Assembly (NCBI RefSeq): GCF_051020955.1
Contig: NC_135013.1
Span: 36,471,302-36,535,301, forward strand
Source of the DNA: Megalopta genalis
Taxonomy: Eukaryota > Arthropoda > Insecta > Hymenoptera > Halictidae
Direction: 5' to 3'
Length of the DNA stretch: 64,000 nucleotides
Part shown: in pieces, positions 25,530-36,918 of the stretch
Position numbering within the stretch: position 1 is the stretch's first letter
Layout of the letters: every line of letters begins with the position of its first letter
Translations under genes and position numbers: made by a program
Notes under the pieces: generated by a model
Told to the model about the DNA's origin: nothing
Databases searched by the model: none
What the model saw: the letters and a program-made list of their open reading frames with translations, nothing else

Positions 25530-25935
25530 ATTGTTGCTAAAAGCTAAATTCGATTTTAAAAACCCGATAAGTCTGTATGCGACTTCAATATTATATTACG
25601 CTACTAAGTGTTAAATATCACTTATAATTAGTCAATTTTGTCGTCTCCGCACAATACTTCTGCCACATTGTTGCCGAAAGTTAAATCAAATTAAAAATCT
25701 GATAAATCTGTTTGCAACATCCTAGTTACATTAAGTTACAAAGTACTGAATATCACTTAGTCAATTCTGTCGCGATGGCACAATATTTTTGCACAATATT
25801 TTTGCCGAAAGTTAAATTAAATTAAAAACCTCGTAAGTCTGTATGCGACTTCAAAGTTACATTGACCTGTATCGAATTGAATTTCGGTTAGGTAATTTCA
25901 TCACGATCACACAATACTTTTGCCACATTGTCGCC
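25530..25935 (+). repeat. Degenerate tandem repeat, unit about 130 bp, three copies
   Basis: Each copy carries CACAATATTTTTGC/CACATTGTTGCC, then GCCGAAAGTTAAAT, then AAGTCTGTATGCGACTTC. Copies start near 25535, 25667 and 25797, with a partial fourth at about 25920. Confidence 0.8.
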
Positions 25936-26918
25936 ACGAATTGAATGACCGTGTAAACAGCTGCAGTCAGATAGCGACGAAGCGAGCGTAAAACAATCAT
26001 GATAATGACAATTATTGGCGACAATGGGCCGATAAAACGCGGCGTTCCGATTCCGTGAAAAATCTCGCGCCGAGTTCCAGCTAATGTCTCCTATAAAATG
26101 TAAGTTAGACGGCCGCGATCGGCGTGCGGGCCCGTCGTCGCACGCAGGGGTTGCGCTGATTCTAAACAGCTAATTATCCGTCGCGTATTGACCCTGAAGA
26201 GAGCCGCGGCGAACGATAAGAGGCAAGAACCGGGGCAAGTTAATCGGGGCCAATGGGATCGCAACGAGGGAACACGTAAGGAAAGGAAAGGAGTCAAGGC
26301 GAGGCCGCAGTCATTGCACTCGTTAGAATTCGTTCCCCAGATTGAAAGGTACACCATCGACGGGACAAGACGAGAAAAATCCTCTTCTGTGTGCTTGGCC
26401 GCCGCGGACACGAACGATCGCATGTTGCCGCGGATATTCCGCTTCCTCCGCGTCGTCGGCTCTGCTCCGCTGCTCGATCCAGTCGTAAACCGACCCGGAA
26501 TGTTTATGCAAATTCCTCCTTCCTAAACAATGTTGCGCAAACACGACAATTTTTGAGGAGCTCCCCGATCGTCGGCCAGAGTTCGGAAAAATGTTCATCG
26601 AAGTGAAGGCTTCGAATAACGAAGAAACGATGAGAAAGTTTTTATTCGTTCTTCGAAGGTTCGAGTAAAAAATATTATCTTTATGCGACGAGAATTTAAC
26701 CGACGAATAACGACATTCTTTTTATACGATGCGCATGCATTCGTAGCGTCGAATAAAATGTTCGTCTTTTATCGGTACCTTTATTCGAAGTCTTCGAATA
26801 AATAAACGCGGTTTGCGTTTGTGCGTATAATATTTTTTTTTATGATATTACGCGTTGGTAGACTCGCTTTGGTTTCCTTTCAGAATATTTCAATCGTAAT
26901 GTGTATATATAATAATAT

Positions 26919-26963
<45 letters not shown>

Positions 26964-27830
26964 ATATAATTAATATAATATCGTTGCGAATCGCTCCGTT
27001 TCTCTCGCGTCGCGGCATTTTATCTACGATAAAGAATATAAACTATAATAATTTAAATTAATTAAATATTAAATAATATAAATTAATATTCAATATATAT
27101 CGAATATATTAATATTCGAGTACAATGGAAACTATGGCAATTTCTTGATTTGAAATTCTCTGCACGTGGCAACTCACGATGGTAAAATCAATTTTTTAGA
27201 TTCGCGGTTGACAGGGTACCGATGATATCTACGTGTTCCATCGTTGCAACTGCGCGCTTACGTGATTATCCTCGTGAGCATCATATTTATTTTAGCTTGT
27301 GCATCGTGCAGACCACGTAATGCACGAGTTTGCGGAATAAATTAGTCTTGTTCTGGAGGCTGTGGAACATTTAGATGCCAGCGGCGGCGTTAAGTTACTA
27401 ATGGATATTCCGCGTGCGGTGTGAGTTACGAAATAGATATCGGTCAGCTTTTGCAGATATCATGTTTTATTATAGCAAAGCGAGATACCGAAAACTTATT
27501 CGGTATTATAGAGAACAATTCAGTCGTTCATCGACGATCTAAAAATGTTCCGAGAGTTATGGAATAGTTGCGAAGCATTTTATTTCCTACCGACAATAAC
27601 ACGATCGAATAATAGTCGCAAAACGAATGAAACAGAAATCCTGATGGCAAAATAGAATACAGATTGCGGTTGGCAGGAGCAGCGGCAACTTCCTGCAACA
27701 ATAATTACTCATCCAATATGATAAACGTATCGTTTCCAACGCTTATACGACGAACTGTTCGCGCAATATTCTTGTACGCGTTCCTGCGAGGAAATTAACA
27801 TAAAGATACTTGTGAAAAACGGGCGCGACA
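25936..27830. other. Non-coding DNA with CpG-rich and AT-rich parts
   Basis: CpG-rich 26050-26600, where overlapping frames on both strands have no domain. TTCGAATAA-like words are dense at 26600-26810. A (TA)n run lies at 26922-26957 inside an AT-only patch. No gene seen. Confidence 0.4.
26922..26957 (+). repeat. (TA)n microsatellite
   Basis: Eighteen uninterrupted AT/TA dinucleotides within a wider AT-rich patch. Confidence 0.95.
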
Positions 27831-28050
27831 TTAACCCTTCGCACTGAAAATTGTAATACATTCGAAAATCATTTTTACGGTATCGACGTTCGTATTTTAA
27901 AAATTATTAGAAGTGAAACTCTCGCCTGAATCACACACGCGCAATGCCATTAGCATGAAATGCGCCAGATTATACAATATGAAAATATTGTAGGTCGGGA
28001 AAGCTGTTTTTGAAACTGCAGTTAAAACGGCTTCGAGTGCAGGGGTTTAA
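27831..28050. mobile_element. TTAA-flanked MITE (piggyBac type), 220 bp
   Basis: Left end TTAACCCTTCGCACTGAAAA and opposite-strand right end TTAAACCCCTGCACTCGAAG. The ends fit the TTAACCNTTTGCACTCGAA group seen at 18015 and 18673. Non-coding. Confidence 0.75.
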
Positions 28051-29250
28051 TTGATTAGCTCTTCTACTCGAACAATGCTCTTAATCAGAGAGCGAAGTCT
28101 AGATTTAACTTCGTCTAGATTTCGTTGCTTTCATTTCAACGCGTTTCGCGAGATCGTCAAATGAATACTCGAACCAATACATCTCCCAATCGACTGTAAT
28201 CTCGAGGTGAAATGATAGTCGTCGCGAGGTCAATTAGGATTAAAGGATCTCCGAGTCGGAATGCCGTCTCGTCGAGTATTTCGGCGGGATCGTTACGCGG
28301 GCGACGAAATGAATGTGTAAAAAAAAAAGTCTGGCACGTCGCGGAGCGAGAAGACAGCGACGAATTGTACGGAGAGACGGATTAAAGGGATCATCGGCAG
28401 ATCGAATATTCATCCCGTTAACAGCCTCGATGTAGCCGACGTGTTCCCACAAAGGGCGTACAGTGTCGTCTTTGCACTCGTCTGTCTACTCCGTTGCAAA
28501 TTACGTTCCCACGTGTGCGATCGTACCGAACGTTCTGTCACGAGGTTGTCACGATCAATCGATATACACGGTGCGCCGATAATTTTCCGATAATTGGAAG
28601 CCCGCTGGTCTCAGCGGCACAAATTGTTCGGATAGTCTTTCTTAATGAGGATGTTTGCTCGGACTACCGAGATAAAACAATCGTTGAAACGAAAATCTTT
28701 ACTTCGTTACGGGGAATTACTTTATTCATTACGTGGAATTACTTTAATTACGTGGAACGTATGAAAACGATACCGTCGAAAAAGCGTACGCATTATCGTG
28801 CTCAAAGTTAGCATTTTTCATAAAGGATCGTATCAGAATGTTTCGATGCTGAAATTGCTAAAAGAAGAAATCGAGTTAATCGACTTTCAACCTGTTTCTT
28901 TGCACTTTAAACTTAAAAAAGGCAGACGTTTGAATACTAAATGTATCAGAAACGTTCGAGAGATTCTCAAGCTAGGCTATTCTTTTATGAAAGTAATTAT
29001 TCTGAATTAACAACGTCGCTTCAGCAAAAGAATCTCAAAAAGGAAAACGTTGATTTAGCTAGTTAAACAATTCCTAGCGAATTCTACTAAAAACAACGTA
29101 AGTTCTTAAGAGAACTTCCAAGTTCTCTATTTAACTGTAGTCTTCGTAATTTCATTCTGAGAAATTAGTTTTGCATCAAGAATCATAATTATGAATATTT
29201 GGTACAAATCGTATATCCTTGTAAAATCCGAGCTCACTATTAAAACAATA
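28051..29250. other. Non-coding DNA, no gene recognised
   Basis: Frames at 28240-28452 (-), 28494-28811 (+) and 28798-29010 (+) show no domain. They could not be linked to the SCAR/WAVE start by splice signals. Confidence 0.35.
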
Positions 29251-29547
29251 TAGAGGATGTTTGAAAATTCAGGTATTTCCGGGAAATGAGGAATTCCTGA
29301 GGTTATTTGAAGTAACTTTTTCCTCAGCGAAACTACAATTCGCGGCCTCCTTTACGAGTTATTAACGAAAAACAGTGACCAATGAGAGGTGAGCTCGGCC
29401 GCCTCGCGCCAGTCGAGCTCAGCTCTCATTGGTCAGTGCTTTTTTGTTAATAACTCGTGAACGATGCCTCGGAGAAAATTTTTGTAAAGGAAAAAGTTAC
29501 TTCGAATGACCTCAGGAACCCCTCATTTCTCATTTCAACACCCTGTA
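29251..29547. mobile_element. Fold-back MITE with TA(C/T)AGGGTG-type ends, about 297 bp
   Basis: The left part (GAGGATGTTTGAAA, GAAATGAGGAATTCCTGAGG, AAGTAACTTTTTCC) recurs inverted on the right (AAAAAGTTACTTCGAATGAC, CCTCAGGAACCCCTCATTTC, CAACACCCTGTA). The inner arms also pair: ACCAATGAGAGGTGAGCT on one side and AGCTCTCATTGGTCA on the other. It lies 0.3 kb before the first coding exon of SCAR/WAVE. Confidence 0.8.
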
Positions 29548-29556
29548 TGGTTCCAG

Positions 29557-29790
29557 TTTGTATCGATATCTTTATTTACAAGAAACGTTCATTAAACAAT
29601 ATAAAAATCAGAAACCTTTCTTTATGCTTTTAAATTGATTCTTATTTTTGTTAAAAAAAAGAGAAAAACAATATATAGATCTAGTTTGTATCAATATCTT
29701 TACTTACAGTAAACGTTCATTAAATAATAGAAAAATCAGAAACTTGTCTTCGCATTCTTAAATCGAGTATTATATGTGTATTCGTTAAGA
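29557..29790 (+). repeat. Direct duplication, 127-bp period, two copies
   Basis: GTTTGTATCGATATCTTTA at 29557 and GTTTGTATCAATATCTTTA at 29684 begin two copies that share AAACGTTCATTAAA and AAAAATCAGAAAC. It sits in the intron just before the SCAR/WAVE start exon. Confidence 0.8.
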
Positions 29791-29881
29791 ACTCAAGAAA
29801 ACTATTTCTATCCAATAAAACCCAAGAATCTGTGAATTTTCAGCGGCTGTGCTAATAGACTCTCTAAATTGATTGTTACAG

Positions 29882-29931
29882 ATCGACGGAGAGTGATCCA
29901 TCGAAATCCAGGAAAACATCGAAACTAGAAG
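29882..29931 (+). promoter_or_regulatory. 5'UTR part of the first coding exon of SCAR/WAVE
   Basis: A polypyrimidine-poor acceptor (gattgttacag) ends at 29881, and the open frame only starts at the ATG at 29932. The exon is therefore internal, and the transcript starts at an unseen exon somewhere upstream. Where that exon lies within the 29.9 kb to the left cannot be read from the sequence. Confidence 0.6.
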
Positions 29932-32900
29932 ATGCCGCTGCCTAAGCGGTTGGTGGAGCCGGTGCTGGTCGCACGTGGCACCATACCCGAGAACTTTCCG
30001 CTGCCATCGGAACTGGAGGCTGTAACCAATGGTACCTTGGCCAATACAATTAGGCAACTGTCCAGCCTGTCGAGGCACGCCGAAGATATGTTTGGCGAGC
30101 TTGCGAGGGAGGCTCACGGATTAAGCGACAGAGCGAACTCGTTGCAAGCTAGGATAGACCGGCTGGCCGTGAAGGTTACTCAACTGGACAGCAACGTCGA
30201 GGAAGGTGCGTTGGATAAGTGTAGAGTACAGCCAGGGGTTGGAATCACTCGGGTTCCGATCAGTGTTATTAGCTGGCTAATTGAAACTGATTCCATGGAA
30301 TTAATATTAATTCAACATCGTCGTTTCCAGTGTCTCTGCAAGACATACACATGAGGAAGGCGTTCAAGAGCTCGGTGGTGTTCGACCAGCAGGTTGTCTC
30401 CAGGGATACCATGCCCACGGCGATGCTGGAGACCTACCATCAATGCGACACGCCGCCACCTCTCGATAAACTTAACGTTTACAGGTATTTATGCATCCTC
30501 GGCGAATGTTATCACTTCGAATCAGTCTCATTTTTGTTCACTACTCTCAGTTTACCAATGCCTAGGAAAAGGAAACGCTCGGATTGGATGCTAGAAAGTT
30601 TGCAGAAACTTTATCTATGCTTCTAACCAGCGTATCTTTATGCGAAACGAAAAAATTGTCTGCATCAATCGCAAGTCGTAGGATTCAGCTCTTTTCTTCC
30701 CTTAAGAATACGAATAAGTACAAATTAATACGTCAACGTTCTTAGTTTCCTTTAATCTTCTCACTGTTTTAAATTATACTCACTCGTTTTTACCATAAAT
30801 GCTTAAAATCCGCGGTCTATTTGTGTACACAATGAACTTAGTTCATAATAAAAATCACTAGGTAAATTGAAAGTAGGAAATTAAGAACAATTTAAGAATA
30901 TAATTAACGATAAATGTTTCTAAATAATAAATATTTATTGAATTTCCTTATGGATTACAAGTAGATAAATGTTTCTATCTGTCCCCTATTCGTTTCGATT
31001 AACAAAGATTTTATTTTTCTTGAATAAACACAGCCTGTTCGTAACGTTACAATTGTCTTGTCAACTCGTACTCTGGACTCCGAAGAGTTGCATTAATTTA
31101 AACTGTAACGAATTTAGACTTTGCTGGTCGAGAATTATTTTCCGTAAACTCAATCGTGTTACTACTGGAGTGAAAATGATCCTTTTTTAAACATTGAAAA
31201 GAATAAGATCATCTCTTAATATACAGTAAAATTGATTATGTATAATAATAAGATTGGGCTAATGAAACACGGCTTTCAGGGAGGACGGCAAGGACGGTCT
31301 GAAGTTCTACACGGATCCTAACTACTTCTTCGACCTGTGGAGTCGGGAAATGCTCAAGGATATCTTTTCGGACACCGAAAAGAAGCTGCACGATCGGGGG
31401 AAGAAGGTACGGGGCACCATATCTTTCTGGTTTCTGCGCGTGCACCTCGATTCTTCTCTTCTAGACATGTTATCCGAAAAGATCTATTTTCATATTTTTT
31501 TCCTTTTGTTGATGGTGTTTAACATATTTTTGTGAGGTACTTTTTTTTTTTTACTTTGAATACACATGTTTTACTATGTTACGTTTCTCGAGGTGCACAG
31601 TTACCACGATGCAAATGAATATTACTCTTTTTTTAATTCTTTTTCTGAAGTACTACTAAGCTTATGCTACGATTCTAACAACTGAAACTGTCCCACTGAT
31701 TATAGACCGAGTCTGAATATGCCGAACCGTTCAGAGAGGCAAGTCGATGGTTTGGATCTTTGTAGTTTTTTTCTTACCCTTTACCACCCAGTTTTTTAAT
31801 GAACTTTATATATATATATTTATATATATTTATACATATCGATCGCCAGCCACTCACTCATACATAATCAAAGCTCACTTCTTTGTGGTTTTTCATTAAC
31901 CGAAACCTTTTTGCGCTGAGATAGAGAGATTGCGCTATAGATAGATGCTCGCTTGACAATTTTTGTAGTTACTCGCTAGGATTAGACAACGACATCGCAT
32001 TCTTCCAATGCTCGGTTCTTGGCCGTGAGTTGCGTTGTGTAAAGTGTAGACCGAACGTTGTTCTGTCGCATCGACCACGAAAATTCCGCTGACAATGTAT
32101 TCATCGACACATAATTTTATAGATAAAAATTTATTTGCATTCCCTTTGTACTTTCTCTTAAGACCAAAAAGACAACTATACGAGACAGTGATATCGGGTC
32201 CATGTGTATTATTGGCTGACTGACTGCTTGCTTCTATTTTCTTCAATCTATAATTCGTTATCTCAGTGTCTAGGAGACAGTTCACCTCAAAATGTAGCGA
32301 GAGCAGTGACGAGATCACAACGAAGAAATAGCCGAATAGATTTATCAGATTATTTGATATTATAGTATCTTATTCAATTCCAATATCAAATTTTCTGATA
32401 AGTTATCTATTTTCACCTTATAATCTCTCGTCACTAGTATCTTATCGAACTCATATTATTTTACTAAAATACCAGTAAAAAATAAATATTCTGTCCATAA
32501 GATAGAGATACAGTACACATTAATAAAAAATTGAGAACGATTTTATACTGCAATATGTGTGACTTAATTCTTATGTATAATATTAATTTTTAGCATTTTT
32601 TTCTTTGATCTTAAATTATGAACGACTATTGAAATATCATTTTCGGTTGTACCAACAAGTACAGCGTTGCTTTTTTTAAATGTTGCATTTGTTCTAAAAT
32701 TGTTCAGTGCATCTACATTATGCTAACAATGCTCACTACATCAATTAGAGATTTCTTAGAATCGTGTCGATTGCTCTGTGCATTCTTGCCTTCTTCTTTC
32801 TACGCTCTATTGTCGATGAAAATATTGTCGGCGATGCTATTTGTAAAAGGACATACATTTCACTTAGATTTACAATACCGTGACAAATTTGTCCACTGAA

Positions 32901-35900
32901 ACTTGATATAATGTTCAATCTACACGGTTACACCCTTGATTCGGCTCCTTCTTACCAACGAGTTGTTTTCGAACTCGTCTAGTTTGAACTTCTTATCATA
33001 CATCACCTTATCGAGATCACTTGTAATGCCGTTCTGCGCCATTCATGCAACTCTTGGATGTACTCAATAGAAGTTTCTCATCATCATTCTCACGAGTCAT
33101 CTTCTGCAAATCGATACGAAACACCATGATCTTGAGTCATTTCAGGATTATTATTTCGTTTCCGATTCGTTGTACTTCATTACGTAGGAAATAAAACTTA
33201 TAGAACAGAACGTCCTCGCAATTGTTTTGCCATTGTCCGACTGGTTTGAGAGTTTGTTACGTTACCGTTGTTCTTTGTACGATATTTCGAAGAGCTGTTT
33301 TTATTTCCTACAAACATTCATGTTCGGTGGTTGGTCCTGTACTCGACAGAATTTCGAAACAACCGATTCCCCAAAATTGATGCGAGAATATTTTTCTTGT
33401 CGTTGCTGAAGTATGACTAAGAAACCGCTTTATCTATGTAGAGATCATTGTAAATTCTCTAATTTAATTTTTGTTATATAATTTCTACTAAGTATGTCCG
33501 GTATTTTGGACAAATTAAGATTTCCTACCCATTTCATATATTATAACACAGTGTTCAATTAAAACCGATTTCATTGCTTCAGAAATTCGAATCGCATAAA
33601 AGAAACTTATGACAATTTTGAAAATCCATTTACTCTACTATGCAATTCTTGTGCATTACGGAAACGATCAGAGTACATGACATTACTATTAACGATAGTA
33701 GCATTATCAGTTTACCGTGGATACTGTTATCTCGTAACTATCAGTTTGCATTAAATGCTTGCAAGAAGTAAACAGTACAAGTTAGTCCCGTTTCACCGAG
33801 TCGTAGCCATATGGTTTCTAATACATTCTAATACATCTTCTCTAAACTCAAAAGTCCAATAGAGAAAATAAAAACTATTTCTTTAATTCGTTAAAACATC
33901 CCTTGCTTTAAAGAAAGGTAGAAGTGTCATTATCTTTAGAAAGATCAAAGCGGATCTTTGAGTTACAAACAAAAAAATATGCACATATTCAAGAATCTTC
34001 CAGACTATTAGACCCAAAGTCTTCGTTAGCAACGACTATGCGACGCCATACTCCATGGTATTAGAGAAACCAGAATGACACGCGTTCTTACATATAATCA
34101 AAATATAATGGATCAGCCATCGAGTCATGCTTGACTGACGAAATTGAGCTTGTCTTGCACTTTTTGCCGCAACAATCGATCGAGGCGACCGTTTAACAAA
34201 GGATCTTTTTGCGTCACAGCCGCATAGGCCTCGGAACGAGGGTGGCGGTGGAGGCGGCGGCAGGCATAAGAAGCGCATAAGGCAACCGCATAATACGAGA
34301 GAAAGGCAGAAACAGTTGGCCCTCGGACATGGGGAGTATATTATGCCAACGCAGGCTGTCCAGTACAGGGCACCCCACAACATCCCTGACGAATCGTTGC
34401 TGGGAATGGTGATGACCGAACAGCGGCCGCCGAGGCCCAACAGCATCGAGCTTAGACGAAGCTACCCTCCAGAGGAGCAGCATCTTTACAGTCCTCCATC
34501 CTCCGATCACTATAGGTTTGTAAAATACGCATCGTTATTTAAAAATGCAACCGAATTAGTCCGGATGCAATCTTCATTTTCCAACTCGCCCGCAAAATTT
34601 ATCCTCCGGTCGAAATCAATGTTAGGTAGAAAAATGAATGACTATATTCCTAAATTCTTTCTTTGAGAATGAAAGACTGGTAAGTTAAAATATTATAGAA
34701 AAATTCTTCCTACGAGAATGAAACATTGGCAACACGAGATTATAAATTAAGACAAGATTATATGCATCGTTTGCAAGTACTAACTGGATATACAAGACAT
34801 ACTACTTTCTCAGAAAAAGTGAAAAGTGTGTTAATCATGTAATCATATGAAGGTAAATTTAGAGTAAGTCAGGAAGCAATGATAGTAATAGTAGTCCAGT
34901 AACTTGTATTCATTTTAAACAAAAAAAAAGAAGACAAGATATAAGCAAGGAGATCTGTATTTATTGATGAAAAAGCCGATATCTTGGACGCCACTCAGCT
35001 GGAAGATCCCTTTACTTAATAGTCATATTTTATGAACCCTCACGTGGACAACCAGGATATATAAATAAGTTTAAAGCTTTAATATAAATAAGTGTTTGCA
35101 ACAAGATACAAAGCATGTTAGCGACCCGGAAGATCGATCGGCGGTGTGTTCGTGTTTATTATAACGATGGAGATGCTTTATTTATAGAAAACTGAGAGGA
35201 AGGCTCATTGGCGTTTGTTTAATTACAGGGCTGCAAATTACGTCGCACAAGGTTACGAAGACAACCTATACGGTTCACACTATGGTTCTGGACAAGGACA
35301 GGCTGGCAGTGAGACGTATCAGAGCCCTAGTAGTCAAAGCACACCAAGTAGAAGTGGCAGATCGCGACCTTCGCAGCCACCGCCAGCGCCACCAAGCAAT
35401 ACTTCTAGCAATTCAACCCCTACTGTAGCCTCTGCTAATAATACGCCAACACGGGGAAGGTCGATGAGTACCAGTAGGGATACTCTGCCTCCACCACCTC
35501 CACCACCTGGTGAAACGATGTCTCCACCGCCTATGAATGGTAACGATAGTCTCCAACTAACTACTAATCATTCTTCAGTAGAGGTTATGTGATTTTGTTT
35601 TGTTTAAACAAAATCAAGCTTTTTAGTTCAAGAAATATATATCTTGAAGAAAACTGAACTATATGTGGATAGTCAAATCAAATATTTCTTTTGTCCTGAT
35701 CTTCCTGAAACAGGCTTGAAAAATTGAACCTGAAGAAATAGTCCTTTGTGTATGGCTCTGCTTTGAATCGTCCTTTGCATTCATCTAATGCATCATATCT
35801 TTTTCGAAGGCATGATCGTCTAGATAATGTTTTAAGGTATTTCTTAGCACCACTGAATTATGGTACGAGACATTGACCTACCTATCATTTACGCATGTTT

Positions 35901-36918
35901 CAGGCTCTATACCGTCGCATCTATTGAACAGGAATGGAAGTCGCTCGAACAGTCCATTACCCAGTCACCACTCCACGCCCACTCCGCCAAATCATTTAAC
36001 ACAAATCGGAACGGATGAAACCGATCCAGCAGCGCCGCAAGATTTGCCGCCTCCGCCTCCGACTCCGGATCCCGCACCACCAACCAGACCTATTTCTCCG
36101 CCCTGTAATATCCCACCCCCGCCTCCGCCACCGCCGCCACCGCCTGTTGCTAATGGACCGCCGCCACAGGTGCCCCTAACCAACGGCGATATTGCTAAAA
36201 TGATAGCGACCAATCGGCCGAAGTTGAAACCCCTGAAGAATATGGACGGGCAATTGAGGAAGCCCGTTAATCCGAACATCCCCCTTGTCGATCCACGAAA
36301 CGATCTACTTAAAGCAATTAGAGACGGTAATTATATCCTAACTCGATTAATTAGAATTCACAGTGCCTTCCGCTTCATGAACAGATGCGCTGCGGTCACA
36401 ACTTTATGGTTGCAGTACAAATTATTTAAGTGTAGACTAGAGATTTAAAATTATTTTTCAATGTGGTTTTAATAGTGTATTATATCACCATCGCGCTGTT
36501 GTTAATATTTTCTTCTTTTAAGTTTAATGTCGCATCGACTGCAAGATTATTAACGACAGGTTCTGTCTTTTTACGTTTTATTATTAAATTTTGTTATATA
36601 GTTGGGTTTCTTTCAGATCATTCAAAGTGTCTATAAAATACGAAATCTACGAAATTGAAAAGCATAACCTAGGGACTGTAAAATATATACGTCTTCGGTG
36701 AAATCTGTAATTAAAAATGTATTTGTTATATTTTAGGCATTAAATTGCGCAAGGTGGAGAAAATCGAACAGAAAGAAGTGGAGCGCGTGAACGCGTTGAA
36801 CGACGTCGCGTCTATATTGGCAAGACGCGTTGCTGTAGAGTTCAGCGACAGCGATTCAGCTTCAGAAAGCGAGTGCGACAGCGAAGGATGGGGCGAACAA
36901 GAAACGAATCTCGCGTGA
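29932..36918 (+). CDS. SCAR: SCAR/WAVE actin-nucleation promoting factor (WASF family), 7 coding exons
   Basis: Coding exons are 29932-30205, 30331-30484, 31280-31406, 34220-34515, 35229-35539, 35904-36326 and 36737-36918. All joins keep phase and give 588 aa. WAVE relays Rac signals to the Arp2/3 complex at the cell cortex, within the WAVE regulatory complex. Residues 1 to about 185 form the SCAR-homology domain, with family-typical stretches VSLQDIHMRKAF and EDGKDGLKFYT..YFFDLW. A basic stretch (RHKKRIRQ) follows a run of seven glycines. Proline tracts lie near residues 435-440 and 458-468. The WH2 motif is DPRNDLLKAIRDGIKLRKVE (517-536). The central/acidic tail ends SDSDSASESECDSEGW, with the conserved Trp at 580. 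The exon beginning 29882 carries 50 nt of 5'UTR after an acceptor, so a first non-coding exon lies upstream. The end of exon 5 is the least certain join: 35539 fits best, and 35509 is also in phase. Confidence 0.93.
30625..30823. mobile_element. TAGACYGCGG-family element inside SCAR/WAVE intron 2
   Basis: The right end AAAATCCGCGGTCTA and the inner right arm (AATCTTCTCACTGTTTTAAA) match the element at 13819-14143. The left end CCAGCGTATCTTTATGCG is diverged. It lies wholly within the intron 30485-31279. Confidence 0.5.
31407..34219 (+). other. SCAR/WAVE intron 3 (2.8 kb)
   Basis: The largest intron of the gene. It is AT-rich and contains a TATATA/TTTATA patch at 31808-31836. No nested gene, cassette exon or complete mobile element was recognised. 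Frames such as 31935-32318 (-) lack domains. Phase 0 is kept on both sides, so a skipped exon between is not required. Confidence 0.6.

Noticed and set aside
35992..36279. Minus-strand glycine-rich open frame
   Set aside because: It is the antisense shadow of the proline-rich part of SCAR/WAVE.
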